Shown here: one piece after another, positions 53,128 to 62,651 of the stretch
How the letters are laid out: each line of letters starts with the position of its first letter
Position numbering within the stretch: the first letter of the stretch is position 1
Origin: JBFMFH01 sp040752275
GTDB lineage: Bacteria > Acidobacteriota > Vicinamibacteria > Vicinamibacterales > JAKQTR01
Reading direction: 5' to 3'
Assembly (NCBI GenBank): GCA_040752275.1
Contig: JBFMFH010000109.1
Span: forward strand, 1-64,000
Length of the DNA stretch: 64,000 nt
The notes under the pieces: model-generated
Database searches by the model: none
What the model was told of the DNA's origin: nothing
The model's input: only the letters and a program-made list of their open reading frames with translations
Translations under genes and position numbers: made by a program

Positions 53128-53859
53128 CTACTTCTTGACGGGCATCTTGAAGCGTGAGTCCTCGATCGCCGGGTTGATCTCGATCTTCTCGACGGTCATC
53201 TTCTGGCGCATCTGGCCGCCGACCTGTCCGGAGTCGATCGAGAAGGGAAACAAGAGGCCGTCGACCTCCTTCCAGTCGCCGACGATCGTGTCGTTCTCCA
53301 TGTCGGAGCCGCGCACGTTGGTTCTGCTCTCCTGCTTCACCTCGAGGTAGTGCTCTGCGTCGATGTAGTAGGTGCGCGTGTCACCGCTCTTCAGCGTCAC
53401 CTTGAGTTTGTAGCAGTCGGTTCCCTCGACCTGCTCCTTGCCCTGCAGCTCGACGGTGTTGCCCTTCTCCTTGTAGTCCACGAAGGGCCCGTCCATGTCG
53501 GCCTGCTCCTCGACGAGCTTCATCGCCTCGCTCGGCAGCTCCTCCGGCTCGGTCCGCCCGCTCATGGGGTTTAGCATCCAGCCGGCCGTGCCGTCGTAGG
53601 CCTGTGTGATGGTCATCCCTTGAACGGCGATGTCCATCCGCAACGAGCGCGGGCGCTTCAGCTCCAGCACGATGGGGGCCTCCACTCCGGGGCCGATCAG
53701 CATCCTTCCGGTCAGCCGGATCGACTGCACGGCCTTCAGCTTGTCGGCGCCGCCCTTCGCCTCGAGGTTCTTCGCGATGATCTCGTCTGCGGTCTGGGCA
53801 GACACGGGAACCGCGACGAAGGCGACGATGGCCGCCGCGGCAAGCGCTGGACGCAGCAT
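53128..53859 (-). CDS. exported LolA-like (outer-membrane lipoprotein-sorting type) protein
   Basis: A 243-residue secreted protein: signal peptide ending VPVSAQ, then a single beta-sheet domain with TADEIIAKNLEAKGGADKLKAVQSIRLTGRM, the opening typical of the LolA/LolB-like fold in periplasmic proteins. Family members bind lipids or lipoproteins between membranes. AGGAGGAATCAC precedes the ATG, a very strong ribosome site that decides this start. It lies directly upstream of the BNR gene. Confidence 0.8.
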   Translation of the reverse strand: MLRPALAAAAIVAFVAVPVSAQTADEIIAKNLEAKGGADKLKAVQSIRLTGRMLIGPGVEAPIVLELKRPRSLRMDIAVQGMTITQAYDGTAGWMLNPMSGRTEPEELPSEAMKLVEEQADMDGPFVDYKEKGNTVELQGKEQVEGTDCYKLKVTLKSGDTRTYYIDAEHYLEVKQESRTNVRGSDMENDTIVGDWKEVDGLLFPFSIDSGQVGGQMRQKMTVEKIEINPAIEDSRFKMPVKK

Positions 53860-53980
53860 GTGATTCCTCCTAGGTTGGGATCCCATCTTACTTGAAGACG
53901 AGGCGGGGTCGACCGTGCGACCTCGTCTTAGGCGCCTGGCCCGTCATCGCTGTGGCGACCTTCGTGTTCGCCGAAGAGTG

Positions 53981-54553
53981 TTACTGCACGAGTTCGTGCA
54001 GTTCGCGGACCAGGCGATCCAGCTTGTCGACCAGGGGTGTGCGCTCGGTCGAGAGGAACGCATCTGCAGCCGCCCGGTAGTACCACAGCGTGTCCCGGCC
54101 TCCCGCGAACCGGTCCCACACCGCCTCCCCGGCGACCTTGTAGTCGTCGATGACGGCCCTGACGTTGACCACCTTGTCGGCGGCCGACACGAGCAGCGCG
54201 GAGTCCGGCAGGCCTGGAACACGTGCGAGATACGCTTCCTTCCTGGCTCGCCATGCCGGCTTGGGATCCTGGTAGGTGTCGGTGCACCCGTCGACGATGC
54301 CGGCAACGCGCGCGCCGAACCGGCCTCGGATGTCCTCCAGCCGGTCGAGACCGCCAGCGTCTTCCGGGGCGTCGTGAAGCAGCGCGGCAATGGCCTCGTC
54401 TTCGTTGCCGCCGTGCGCGACGACCATGGCAGCGACCTCGAGCAGGTGTGATACGTACGGGATGCCGCTGCCCTTCCTGACCTGTCCGGCATGGACTTCT
54501 GCCGCATACACGCACGCGTACGCAAAGCGCTCCGTCAGCCTCATCCGCCGCAT
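53981..54553 (-). CDS. HD-domain hydrolase, SpoT/MESH1-like
   Basis: A 190-residue HD phosphohydrolase. VHAGQVRKGSGIPYVSHLLEVAAMV (first His) and AIAALLHDAPEDAGG (HD pair plus ED) match the hydrolase half of SpoT and the stand-alone MESH1 type, which removes pyrophosphate from (p)ppGpp. DNA-binding or synthetase domains are absent. The likely role is (p)ppGpp hydrolysis, though other nucleotide substrates are possible. Two ATGs three codons apart fit; it is divergent from the alcohol dehydrogenase, only 29 bases away. Confidence 0.85.
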   Translation of the reverse strand: MRRMRLTERFAYACVYAAEVHAGQVRKGSGIPYVSHLLEVAAMVVAHGGNEDEAIAALLHDAPEDAGGLDRLEDIRGRFGARVAGIVDGCTDTYQDPKPAWRARKEAYLARVPGLPDSALLVSAADKVVNVRAVIDDYKVAGEAVWDRFAGGRDTLWYYRAAADAFLSTERTPLVDKLDRLVRELHELVQ

Positions 54554-54582
54554 GGTACCATGCCGCAGTCCGGAGGCTGACG

Positions 54583-55611
54583 TTGCGCGCAATGGTGCTC
54601 CGTGAGGTTGGTCGGCTCGGCGACGTGGCCGGACCTCTCCACGTCGAGTCGAGGCCCGAGCCCGTGCCCGGCCCGGGCGAACTCCTGGTTCGTGTCTCGG
54701 CGTGCGGGGTCTGCCACACCGAACTCGATGAGATTGAAGGTCGCACTCCCCCACCGCGTCTTCCCGTCGTCTTAGGCCACCAAGTGGTCGGACGCGTGGT
54801 TGACGCGGGCCAGGGCGCGCGGGCGACGCTGCGCGGCTCCCGGGTAGGCGTCGGCTGGATCTACTCAACGTGCGGCACGTGCACCTATTGCCGGCGAGGG
54901 TTCGAGAACCTCTGTCCGGACTTTTGCGCGACTGGTCGCGACGCTGACGGCGGATACGCGGAGTTCATGGTCGTGCCTGAGGAGTTCTGCTACCCCATCC
55001 CCGAGGTGTTCTCAGACGCCGAGGCGGCCCCGCTCCTGTGCGCGGGTGCCATCGGGTACCGGTCACTCAGGCTGGCTGAGGTTCCCGCAGGCGGACGCCT
55101 TGGCCTGACGGGCTTCGGGGCCTCGGGCCATCTCGTTCTGAAGATGTTCCTCCACCAGCACCCGGGCGCCGAGGTGTTCGTCTTCGCACGCAGCGAACGG
55201 GAACGGGCATTCGCCCTGGATCTGGGCGCCGCGTGGGCCGGCGACACGACTCAGACTCCGCCTGCGCCGCTGGACGCCATCATCGACACCACGCCTGTGT
55301 GGACGCCCGTCGTCGAGGCCCTGCGCCACCTCGCACCAGGAGGCCGTCTCGTCGTCAACGCGATCCGGAAGCAGGACGCAGACAAGTCGGCGCTCCTCGG
55401 GATGGACTACCCCACTCACCTCTGGCTCGAGAAGGAGATCAAGAGCGTCGCGAACGTGACGCGGCGCGACGTAGCCGAGTTCCTCGGGCTCGCGGCGGAG
55501 GCGGGCATCCGCCCAGAGGTCGAGGAGTTTGCCCTGGGAGACGCCAATCGCGCCCTCGCGGACCTGAAGGCCGCTCGCATCAAGGGGGCCAAGGTGCTTC
55601 GCGTGGGATGA
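54583..55611 (+). CDS. zinc-dependent alcohol dehydrogenase
   Basis: A 342-residue medium-chain dehydrogenase. The catalytic zinc site is ACGVCHTELDE and VVLGHQVVGRV; the structural zinc loop has CGTCTYCRRGFENLC (four Cys). The Rossmann segment is GLTGFGASGHLVLKM. NAD(P) cofactor and alcohol are unknown. The start is TTG with GGAGG six bases before it; the next ATG is 15 bases from that site and fits less well. Confidence 0.93.
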   Translation: MRAMVLREVGRLGDVAGPLHVESRPEPVPGPGELLVRVSACGVCHTELDEIEGRTPPPRLPVVLGHQVVGRVVDAGQGARATLRGSRVGVGWIYSTCGTCTYCRRGFENLCPDFCATGRDADGGYAEFMVVPEEFCYPIPEVFSDAEAAPLLCAGAIGYRSLRLAEVPAGGRLGLTGFGASGHLVLKMFLHQHPGAEVFVFARSERERAFALDLGAAWAGDTTQTPPAPLDAIIDTTPVWTPVVEALRHLAPGGRLVVNAIRKQDADKSALLGMDYPTHLWLEKEIKSVANVTRRDVAEFLGLAAEAGIRPEVEEFALGDANRALADLKAARIKGAKVLRVG

Positions 55612-55674
55612 GGGCGAGCCGCTCTTCCTTTTCTGATAGACTCCCCACACACTGTGGCATCTGGAGTGATCACC

Positions 55675-57651
55675 ATGCGCATGCACACCCGTCCCTTCGT
55701 CCCCGCCGTCGCTCTCGCCATCGCCATCGCCACAGCCGGCAGCCTCATGGCTCAGCGTGGCGGAACGTTGTCACCGCAGCAGGTCGAGCAGCGATGGAAG
55801 GTTGAGAAGGAACTGCAGGACATCGCCGTGGTCGAGCGCAAGGTCATGGTGCCCATGCGCGACGGGGTGCGTCTGGCGACCGACATCTACCGGCCGAAGG
55901 ACACGTCGAAGAAGGTCCCCGCAATCTGGGTGCGCACGCCGTACAACTTCAATCACTGGGACGTGCGCAACGCCGTGCCGAGAGACCTCACCGCGGCGCT
56001 CACGGCCGTCAAGCGTGGGTACGCGTACGTGGTCCAGAACGAGCGCGGGCACTTCTTCTCCGAAGGCCACTACGACATTCTCGGTGCGCCGCGCACCGAC
56101 GGCGCCGACGCCCTGGAATGGCTGTCGACGCAGCCCTGGTCCAACGGCAAGGTCGGGACGACCGGCTGCTCGTCGACCGCCGAGTACCAGATGGGCGTGG
56201 CGGCCATGGCGCACCCGGCCTTTGCCGCCATGAACGTCCAGGGGTTCGGGGCCGGCGTCGGGCGGGTCGGTCCCTACTACGAGCAGGGCAACTGGTACCG
56301 CGGTGGGGCCGTCCAGATGCTGTTCATCACCTGGCTCTACGGGGAGCAGAACCAGGTCCGGCCGATGTTCCCGGCGAACACATCGCAGGAGGACTTGGTC
56401 AAGGCCGCGCGATTGTTCGACCTGGCTCCGCAGATGCCTCCCGTCGACTGGTCGAAGGCCCTCTGGCACCTGCCCATGCAGGACATCCTCAAAGCCGTCG
56501 ACGGCCCCCGCGGCATCTTCGCTGACGCCATGCCGGTGGATACGGGCGGGCGCATGGCTCAGCGGGCACCGAACGACCCGGCCTGGTACAAGGGTGGCCT
56601 CTATCACGACGACATGCCGTTGAATCTGCCGGGCCTGTGGTTCATGTCGTGGTACGACGTGTCGGTCGGCCCGAACCTTGCACTGTACAACCACGTGCGC
56701 AAGACAGCCTCGCCGGAGCTCAGGGACCAACAGTGGGCCATCATCGCCCCCGTCGCACACTGCGGGTACACTCGCGCGACCGAGAACACGATCGTCGGCG
56801 AACGCCAGATGGGGGACGCGCGCCTCGATTACCAGGAGATCATCTACGGGTTCTTCGACCGCTTCCTCAAGGGTGAGGCCGGCGGCCGTCTGGACACGCT
56901 GCCCAAGGTGACCTACTTCACCATGGGCCTGAACAAGTGGCAGACCTCCAGCACGTGGCCGCCCGAGGGCGCTGAGCCGGTGACCTTCTACCTCGCCTCC
57001 GGCGGACGAGCGAATACCCTGTTGGGCGACGGCGTGCTCCGTGCGGACCCACCGGCGATCGATCAGCCAGACAGCTTCACGTACGACCCGATGAAGCCCG
57101 TCACCTCGTACGGCGGCAATGTCTGCTGCACGGGGAACGCGATCCAGGCCGGTGCGTTCGATCAACGGACGATGGAGACCCGATCGGACATCCTGGTCTA
57201 CACGAGCCAACCCTTCGAGGACGGCATCGAGCTGAGCGGGCCGATAACGCCCACGCTGTACGTGTCATCGGATGCGAAGGACACGGATTTCACCGTCAAA
57301 GTCCTCGACGTGTACCCGGACGGGCGCGCATTCAATCTCGATGAGTCCATCCAGCGGATGCGGTATCGTGAGGGGTACGACAAGCCTCTCGTCTGGATGG
57401 AACCAGGCAAGGTCTACAAGGTCACCCTTCAGCCCCTGACGACCAGCAACTACTTCGCGGCCGGACACCGGCTGCGCATCGAGGTGTCGAGCAGCAACTT
57501 CCCCAGATTCGACCGCAATCTGAACACGGGCGGCAACAACTACGACGAGCACACGGGGGTCGTGGCGCACAACACCGTGCACCACTCGAAGGCATACCCA
57601 TCGGCCATCACGATCACGGTCAGGCGGCAGGCGGCAGGCGGCAGGCGATAG
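55675..57651 (+). CDS. exported CocE/NonD-family serine hydrolase (X-Pro dipeptidyl-peptidase S15-like)
   Basis: A 658-residue secreted hydrolase. After a signal peptide (ending SLMAQ) comes the CocE core: MVPMRDGVRLATDIYRP, VVQNERGHFFSEGHYDI and the nucleophile region GTTGCSSTAEYQM, then a beta-jelly-roll C-terminal domain (HRLRIEVSSSNFPRFDRN). It may hydrolyse amides or esters of acylated peptides or related compounds. The last residues (RRQAAGGRR) are encoded by a GGCAGGC array, so the C-terminus has been extended by repeat DNA. The first ATG after the ribosome-like AGTGATCACC gives MRMHTR. Confidence 0.87.
   Translation: MRMHTRPFVPAVALAIAIATAGSLMAQRGGTLSPQQVEQRWKVEKELQDIAVVERKVMVPMRDGVRLATDIYRPKDTSKKVPAIWVRTPYNFNHWDVRNAVPRDLTAALTAVKRGYAYVVQNERGHFFSEGHYDILGAPRTDGADALEWLSTQPWSNGKVGTTGCSSTAEYQMGVAAMAHPAFAAMNVQGFGAGVGRVGPYYEQGNWYRGGAVQMLFITWLYGEQNQVRPMFPANTSQEDLVKAARLFDLAPQMPPVDWSKALWHLPMQDILKAVDGPRGIFADAMPVDTGGRMAQRAPNDPAWYKGGLYHDDMPLNLPGLWFMSWYDVSVGPNLALYNHVRKTASPELRDQQWAIIAPVAHCGYTRATENTIVGERQMGDARLDYQEIIYGFFDRFLKGEAGGRLDTLPKVTYFTMGLNKWQTSSTWPPEGAEPVTFYLASGGRANTLLGDGVLRADPPAIDQPDSFTYDPMKPVTSYGGNVCCTGNAIQAGAFDQRTMETRSDILVYTSQPFEDGIELSGPITPTLYVSSDAKDTDFTVKVLDVYPDGRAFNLDESIQRMRYREGYDKPLVWMEPGKVYKVTLQPLTTSNYFAAGHRLRIEVSSSNFPRFDRNLNTGGNNYDEHTGVVAHNTVHHSKAYPSAITITVRRQAAGGRR
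57620..57650. repeat. GGCAGGC tandem repeat at the 3' end of the CocE gene
   Basis: Four copies of the 7-base unit GGCAGGC, in frame as QAAGGRR-like codons, continuing past the stop. The same unit forms the first array at 12.4 kb. Confidence 0.75.
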
Positions 57652-57683
57652 GCAGGGGCCGGGGTCCGGCGTCAGGCAACGGA

Positions 57684-58415
57684 ATGGCGTCAGCAGGCGA
57701 ACGTGCGCCGACGAGCGGGCAGGGCGGCACCTCCCTGTTCGCCGGCGGGTGTCGGCCGTTCGACTGCCGGGTCGACGTGCCCGGCTGGAGGATCTACGTC
57801 GCGCAGCTCGCGTTCAACGAAGGACGCGACTTGGGCAACGTGATGGAGGTTGCCGTCGAAGGGAGCCTCGACTGGCTCGCGCGGCGGCGGCCTGACGGGT
57901 CTTCCGACGCGGCCGACACGATGCACCTTATCCGGGGAGCTCTTGGCCCCCTGGGCATCGATCTGGCGCGGGTCCGCCCTTCGTCCGAGCTGCTGTGCGA
58001 TCGCCTGGCCACGGCCCCGGCCACCGCCCGGGGCGGTCTTGCGTGGCAATTCCTGTGCGTGCTGGTGGCCCGGTCCGCGGCCCCCTGGAGTGTCCTCGAC
58101 CGGAAGGCGCTGAGTCCGCCGCTGGTCCTCCGCATAGGGGAGGATCAGGAGTCGCTGCCGCACGACGGCGGGCGCATGAGGTGCGGCGATCTCCCGGTTC
58201 TCGCGGACCAGGCCGCCGTGAGGGCGTCGCCATGGACGCTCGAGTCGGCGGAACGGCTCGACGCCTGCACGGAACCGGTGTTCGTCTGCTACCTGCCGGG
58301 CGATCTCATGCGTCGTGTCGATCCCAAGAACCACCTGGGACGGCTGGTCTGGCTCACCTGGGCCTTCACCTTCGCCTTCGCGAGAACGTATTCCTGTCAG
58401 GCGGACCAATTGTAG
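57684..58415 (+). CDS. B3/B4 (tRNA-synthetase beta-related) domain protein
   Basis: A 243-residue protein whose layout resembles the B3/B4 editing-like domain of phenylalanyl-tRNA synthetase beta, found as free-standing proteins: RPSSELLCDRLA, GGLAWQFLCVLVARSAAPWSVLDRKAL, LRIGEDQES and GDLPVLADQAAVRASPW. Free B3/B4 proteins may bind or deacylate aminoacyl-tRNA; the function here is not known. It starts 33 bases after the CocE gene and is convergent with the kinase gene. The call rests on pattern recognition of spacing and motifs, so confidence is moderate. Confidence 0.55.
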   Translation: MASAGERAPTSGQGGTSLFAGGCRPFDCRVDVPGWRIYVAQLAFNEGRDLGNVMEVAVEGSLDWLARRRPDGSSDAADTMHLIRGALGPLGIDLARVRPSSELLCDRLATAPATARGGLAWQFLCVLVARSAAPWSVLDRKALSPPLVLRIGEDQESLPHDGGRMRCGDLPVLADQAAVRASPWTLESAERLDACTEPVFVCYLPGDLMRRVDPKNHLGRLVWLTWAFTFAFARTYSCQADQL

Positions 58416-58428
58416 GCGGACGCCATCG

Positions 58429-60117
58429 TCAGGAAGCGATGCGCGAGGGAATCTCGATCCGGAACGTCGAGCCGCGGCCTTCGCGAGAGTCGATCGTGAG
58501 CACGCCCTGGTGTTCGTTCACGATCTTCTGCACCACGAGCAGTCCGAGGCCGGTGCCCTTGGATCCCTTCGTCGAGTACATGCCTCCCCGCACCCGTTCG
58601 AGAGTCTCGGCGCTCATCCCCATGCCGTCGTCGGCGACGCTGAAGATGGATGTGTCGTCTTCCTTGCAGAAGGCAACGGTGACGTGCCCGGCGCGGTCCG
58701 GGGGGATGGCCTCAATGGCGTTCCGCAGCAGGTTCGACAGACACTGGTGGATGCCGAGGGGATCGAGCAGCACCGGACCCGCGTCGTCCGGCACCTCGAC
58801 GCGCACGACGGTCGCCGGAGCCACTGCAGGCGCAACGGTCGAGACGACGTCTGAGATGAGGTCGCGCGGATCGCACGTCACCAGGTCCGGCTCACGGTGC
58901 TTCGCGAAGTTGAGCAGGTCCCGTACGAGATCGGAGATGACGTCGACGTTCCGCTCGATCATGCCCCAGCCCGTGCGCATCTTCGCGTCGTCGGCCAGGC
59001 GCTGCCCCTGCTTGTACACGTACAGTCCGCCACGCAACCCGTCCAGGATGTTCCTGATGGAATGGCTGATCCCGGCGGCCGCCTGCCCCGTGGCCGCCAG
59101 CCGCTCGCTGCGGATCAGCTCTTCACGCAGGCTCTTGATTTCCCGCAGGTCCTGGAAGAAGAACACGCGCCCAATGTGGAGACCACGCTCGTAGAGGCTG
59201 ATCCCGGCGAGCCGGACATCGATCCAGGTGCCGTCGCTCCGGCGCAGGGCGGACTCTCTCGGCCTGAACCCTCTCACGCGGCGCACGCGTTCGTAGGAAA
59301 GCGGCTTGTCCATCTGATGCTCGAGTCCGGCTTCGAAGAACTCCGTCCAGCTCAGCCGGCCGACGACGGCCTCACGGGAGTAACCGGTCAGTTCCTCGGC
59401 TACTCGGTTGAAGATCGTAGTGATGCCGTCCCGTTCGGTCGCCACGATGCCGTCGAACGAGTTCCTGATCAGCCGCTTCTGGAAGTCGTCGGACTTGGTC
59501 AACTCCTCGCGTGACGCCTTCAGCACGTTCGTCATGTGCCTGAACGAGTCGGCCAGTTGGACGATCTCATCCCCACGGTGCGTCTGATAGACCTCGCACG
59601 ATCGACACCCCTCCAGCTTCTGGGGAAACCTGGGTTCGTAGCCATCGCAGGGCGTGCCGTCGATGAACCAGCACTGCTCGGAGAAGTTCATGTACGCCTT
59701 GCAGTCGGCCCGCTGACAGCCCTTGATGTCCCAGCAATTGACGTGCACACCGAAATCCAACGCCGGGTCCAGGTTGCCGGTGCTGATGTCATCGGCGACC
59801 CTCGTGAGTGCCTTCAGGGGCTCGACCGCCCGGCGAATCACCGCCCGGCTCGCCAGCACGAGCAGGAACACGGGCAGCACGCTGAGGACCGCCACGCGCC
59901 TCAGGGTGGCGGCATCGCCCGCCACGAACCACTGGGCGGCGAGGACGACGCCCACCGAACACAGCAGCAGCAGGGCCGTGAACAGGAGGATCTTGTTCTC
60001 GAGCAGCAGCTTCCGGTACACGGGCGTCTGATACCTCACGTCCGGCCCGACACGGCTGTGTCGGGGAGGCGGTCTGCCCGCCAGGCGTCCGCCGGTGGCG
60101 CCGGCCCCGGAGCGCAT
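58429..60117 (-). CDS. sensor histidine kinase with a two-CW cysteine cluster
   Basis: A 562-residue membrane kinase. After two hydrophobic segments (about 40-90) is a HAMP-like region with an insert bearing CWDIKGCQRADC, then CWFIDGTPC and GCRSC, about eight cysteines in a two-CW type pattern. A PAS domain follows (NSFDGIVATERDGITTIFNRVAEELTG), then the phospho-acceptor helix GISHSIRNILDGL (His352), and an ATPase domain with LRNAIEAI, DDGMGMS and GTGLGLLVVQKI. The cysteines may bind a metal or sense redox state; this is inference. It ends the operon, eight bases after the response regulator. Confidence 0.9.
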   Translation of the reverse strand: MRSGAGATGGRLAGRPPPRHSRVGPDVRYQTPVYRKLLLENKILLFTALLLLCSVGVVLAAQWFVAGDAATLRRVAVLSVLPVFLLVLASRAVIRRAVEPLKALTRVADDISTGNLDPALDFGVHVNCWDIKGCQRADCKAYMNFSEQCWFIDGTPCDGYEPRFPQKLEGCRSCEVYQTHRGDEIVQLADSFRHMTNVLKASREELTKSDDFQKRLIRNSFDGIVATERDGITTIFNRVAEELTGYSREAVVGRLSWTEFFEAGLEHQMDKPLSYERVRRVRGFRPRESALRRSDGTWIDVRLAGISLYERGLHIGRVFFFQDLREIKSLREELIRSERLAATGQAAAGISHSIRNILDGLRGGLYVYKQGQRLADDAKMRTGWGMIERNVDVISDLVRDLLNFAKHREPDLVTCDPRDLISDVVSTVAPAVAPATVVRVEVPDDAGPVLLDPLGIHQCLSNLLRNAIEAIPPDRAGHVTVAFCKEDDTSIFSVADDGMGMSAETLERVRGGMYSTKGSKGTGLGLLVVQKIVNEHQGVLTIDSREGRGSTFRIEIPSRIAS

Positions 60118-60125
60118 CGACCCCG

Positions 60126-60548
60126 TCAGTCGAGGCGTGCCGCCCCCGATGCCGTGCGCGCCGCGAGCGCCTCGCCGATGACCGCCATCAGCCGGTCGGG
60201 ATCGACCGGCTTCTCGAAGAAGCCGTCCGGTTTGTGCACCTTGAGCCAGTCCACGGTCTCCCGCCAGTCGATTCCCATCTTCTCCTTAATCCCCGTGACC
60301 ATGACCACCGGGATTCGCGACGTGGCGTGGTCGCGCCTGAGCCGGATGAAGAGCTGGACGCCCGAGCGGCCGGGCATCATCAGATCGATGAGCACGATGT
60401 CCGGCGCGGTCGTCCGGACCAGCTCCTCGCCCGTCACGGCGTCGTTCGCCGTCTCGACGACGAAGTCGTTGTCCTCGAGGATCGACGAGATGAACGCGGT
60501 CAGATCCGGCTCGTCGTCGATGACCACTGCCTTCTTGAGAGCCGCCAT
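60126..60548 (-). CDS. response regulator receiver protein
   Basis: A 140-residue single receiver domain: DDEPD for magnesium, the phospho-accepting Asp55 in IVLIDLMMPG, the Thr in VVMVTG and the Lys in FEKPVD. It has no output domain, so it should act by protein contact, like CheY or Spo0F. The ATG chosen gives MAALKK; an ATG two codons earlier also fits. It lies between the Fe-S protein and the histidine kinase, and is the likely partner of that kinase. Confidence 0.92.
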   Translation of the reverse strand: MAALKKAVVIDDEPDLTAFISSILEDNDFVVETANDAVTGEELVRTTAPDIVLIDLMMPGRSGVQLFIRLRRDHATSRIPVVMVTGIKEKMGIDWRETVDWLKVHKPDGFFEKPVDPDRLMAVIGEALAARTASGAARLD

Positions 60549-60587
60549 CGCCACCTCCGTGTTCGCGTGCGTCAGCCGTCCCGATGC

Positions 60588-61931
60588 CTACAGCGAGATG
60601 GCGCGCGGCAGCAGGTCGAACACGCCGCCCGTCTTCACGCCGGTCTTGTAGTGATCCTGCAGCTGCATGATCTGGCGCTTGCAGTTCGCGCAGGGCGCTG
60701 CCACGTAGTCGGCCCGGACGGCCTGGATCTGTTCGACCTTCAGCCGCCCGACAGTCATCCGGTACTGCAGGAAGGTGCCCTCGAGCTTGGACACCTTCTC
60801 GGATCCGTCCATGACGGCCAGGCCGCCTCCGCCGCCGCAGCACCAGTTCTCGGTGCGGTTCGGCGTCATCTCGACGAAGGTGTCCGTCATCGCGCGGAGC
60901 AGGCGGCGGGGTTCTTCGTACACGTCGCAGGACCGGGCAAAGTTGCACGGGTCGTGGTAGGTGATGCGTTCGGTGACTCTCGACCGGTCGAACGTGAAGG
61001 CCCCCTTGTCCAGGTACGCGCATGCGAGCGTGAAGATGTTCGTCGTCTCGAAAGGGTTCTTGTTCTTCGACGCCGTCGGACCGAGCCGTTTGGCGATGCG
61101 GTACGCGTGGCCGCATTCGCCGATCACGAGCTTCTTCACGCCCAGGTCCACGCACGCGTCATGGGCCCGCTGGTTCTTCCGCATCATGTGGGCGTCGTCG
61201 CCGGTGAAGAGGCCGAAGTTCGCCCCGTCGAAGGCCTTCGACGACATCGTCCAGGTGGTGCCGTCATAGCGACGCAGCGCCTCGAAGAACACCGCGACTC
61301 CCATGTGCGTCTCGGGGAATGAGATCAGGTCAGCCGAGGCCGGGATGAAGAGGACGTCGGCGCCCGCCCGATCGATCGGAATCTCGACGTCGACACCGAA
61401 CTCGTCTTTAACCTCTTCGCACAGGAAGCGACAGGCCTCGACGAACGCCGCGTAGGTCTGGCCCTCGTCGTTGCCGGTCTCGTCGGAGACCCGCTGGGTT
61501 TCCGACATCATGAACGGCGACTTTCCGAGGGTGTGCACGATCGCGCGCCCCTTGCGCGTGATGACCGAGTTGTCGATGCCCATCGGACAGAACTTCGCAC
61601 ACCGCCGGCAGCCCGAGCACTCGTAGAAATGATGCGCCCAGGTCTCGAGTTCGTCCGTATCGATCTCACGTGCTCCGTTGAGCGGCGCCAGGATCCGACC
61701 GAGCGCCGACCCGTAGCGCTTGTACAGGGACCGGATCAGGTCCGAGCGAACCGCGGGGTTCGTGCGTCTGTGCGGCATCGTCTGCGCGACGTGGCACTGC
61801 TCCGCACACACGCCGCACTTGGCGCACATGTCCATATACAGTTGGAGGACCCGCGGTCCGTTCCTGATGGCCTTCACCTGGTCGATCATCCTGGTCAGAT
61901 CGGCCGTGCCCGTGTTCTGCGCGACGCTCAT
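60588..61931 (-). CDS. HdrD/DsrK/TmcB-like Fe-S oxidoreductase
   Basis: A 447-residue cytoplasmic electron-transfer protein. Two [4Fe-4S] motifs are near the N-terminus: CAKCGVCAEQCH (C36, C39, C42, C46) and CSGCRRCAKFCP. The C-terminal half holds two CCG-type domains, including WCCGGGGGLAVM and APCANCK, that bind the noncubane cluster in HdrD. This is the DsrK/TmcB branch, which pairs with a NarI-like cytochrome b. It starts one base after that partner's stop (TAGgATG). Its electron acceptor or donor is unknown; no DsrC, DsrJ or Tmc partners are nearby. Confidence 0.9.
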   Translation of the reverse strand: MSVAQNTGTADLTRMIDQVKAIRNGPRVLQLYMDMCAKCGVCAEQCHVAQTMPHRRTNPAVRSDLIRSLYKRYGSALGRILAPLNGAREIDTDELETWAHHFYECSGCRRCAKFCPMGIDNSVITRKGRAIVHTLGKSPFMMSETQRVSDETGNDEGQTYAAFVEACRFLCEEVKDEFGVDVEIPIDRAGADVLFIPASADLISFPETHMGVAVFFEALRRYDGTTWTMSSKAFDGANFGLFTGDDAHMMRKNQRAHDACVDLGVKKLVIGECGHAYRIAKRLGPTASKNKNPFETTNIFTLACAYLDKGAFTFDRSRVTERITYHDPCNFARSCDVYEEPRRLLRAMTDTFVEMTPNRTENWCCGGGGGLAVMDGSEKVSKLEGTFLQYRMTVGRLKVEQIQAVRADYVAAPCANCKRQIMQLQDHYKTGVKTGGVFDLLPRAISL

Positions 61932-61932
61932 C

Positions 61933-62640
61933 CTAGTAGTCCTTTCCAATCAGAGCCCTGCTGTAGAAGATGCCCGGCAAGTGCAGCAGCTTCCCGGCCG
62001 GCAGGTAGATGAGCAGCGCCTGCACGAGGAACGAGTGCAGCAGGAACCATGAGTCCGCCGGCACCTGGGTGGCCTGGAGGCTGAAGAGCGTTGCGAAGTA
62101 GCGCTGCGCCTCGACGATGTCGAAATGCGTCACGAAGCGCATCACGTTGCCGGAAGCCAGAATCGCCGCCAGGAGGATCAGCGTGCCAAAGTCCTCGGCC
62201 GAGGAGATCTCCCGGACCCGAGGAATCGTGAGCCGCCGGGACATCAGCATCACGCACGCACCCAGTGCCACGACCCCGAACACGCCTCCGCCCCAGGACG
62301 AAATGCTGTTGACCGACTCCTCGGACAGTCCCAGCAGCACGCGAAGGGGCCAATCCGTGATCAGACGGGAATGCCCAATGAAGATGACGGCCAGCGAGGC
62401 ATGAAAGACCCATGTCTGGGACCAGAACTGGCGATTCTGCCTTCTGAAGCTGCTGAACAGGAACGTCTCTCGGAGGACTTTCTTCCACATTTCCCGGGAC
62501 GACTGGGCGGCCGGGTACACCGCCAGGTTCGCCACCGGCGCCTTCTGCCACTTCCTGACCTTGTAGGCGAGTCCCGCCACCAGCAGCACGAGCGTGACAG
62601 GCGGCATGACACGCCCGACGAGGATCTGTACGAGTTCCAT
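61933..62640 (-). CDS. NarI/DsrM/TmcC-like membrane cytochrome b subunit
   Basis: A 235-residue membrane protein with about five helices. Likely heme ligands are His in WVFHASLAVIFIGHSRL, in MRFVTHFDI and in LLHSFLVQALLIYLPAGKLLH, which fits a diheme b-type (nitrate reductase gamma-like) fold. With the Fe-S protein it should make a quinone-linked complex moving electrons across or at the inner membrane. The Rrf2 regulator stops 11 bases upstream. Confidence 0.88.
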   Translation of the reverse strand: MELVQILVGRVMPPVTLVLLVAGLAYKVRKWQKAPVANLAVYPAAQSSREMWKKVLRETFLFSSFRRQNRQFWSQTWVFHASLAVIFIGHSRLITDWPLRVLLGLSEESVNSISSWGGGVFGVVALGACVMLMSRRLTIPRVREISSAEDFGTLILLAAILASGNVMRFVTHFDIVEAQRYFATLFSLQATQVPADSWFLLHSFLVQALLIYLPAGKLLHLPGIFYSRALIGKDY

Positions 62641-62651
62641 GGTTCTGCCCC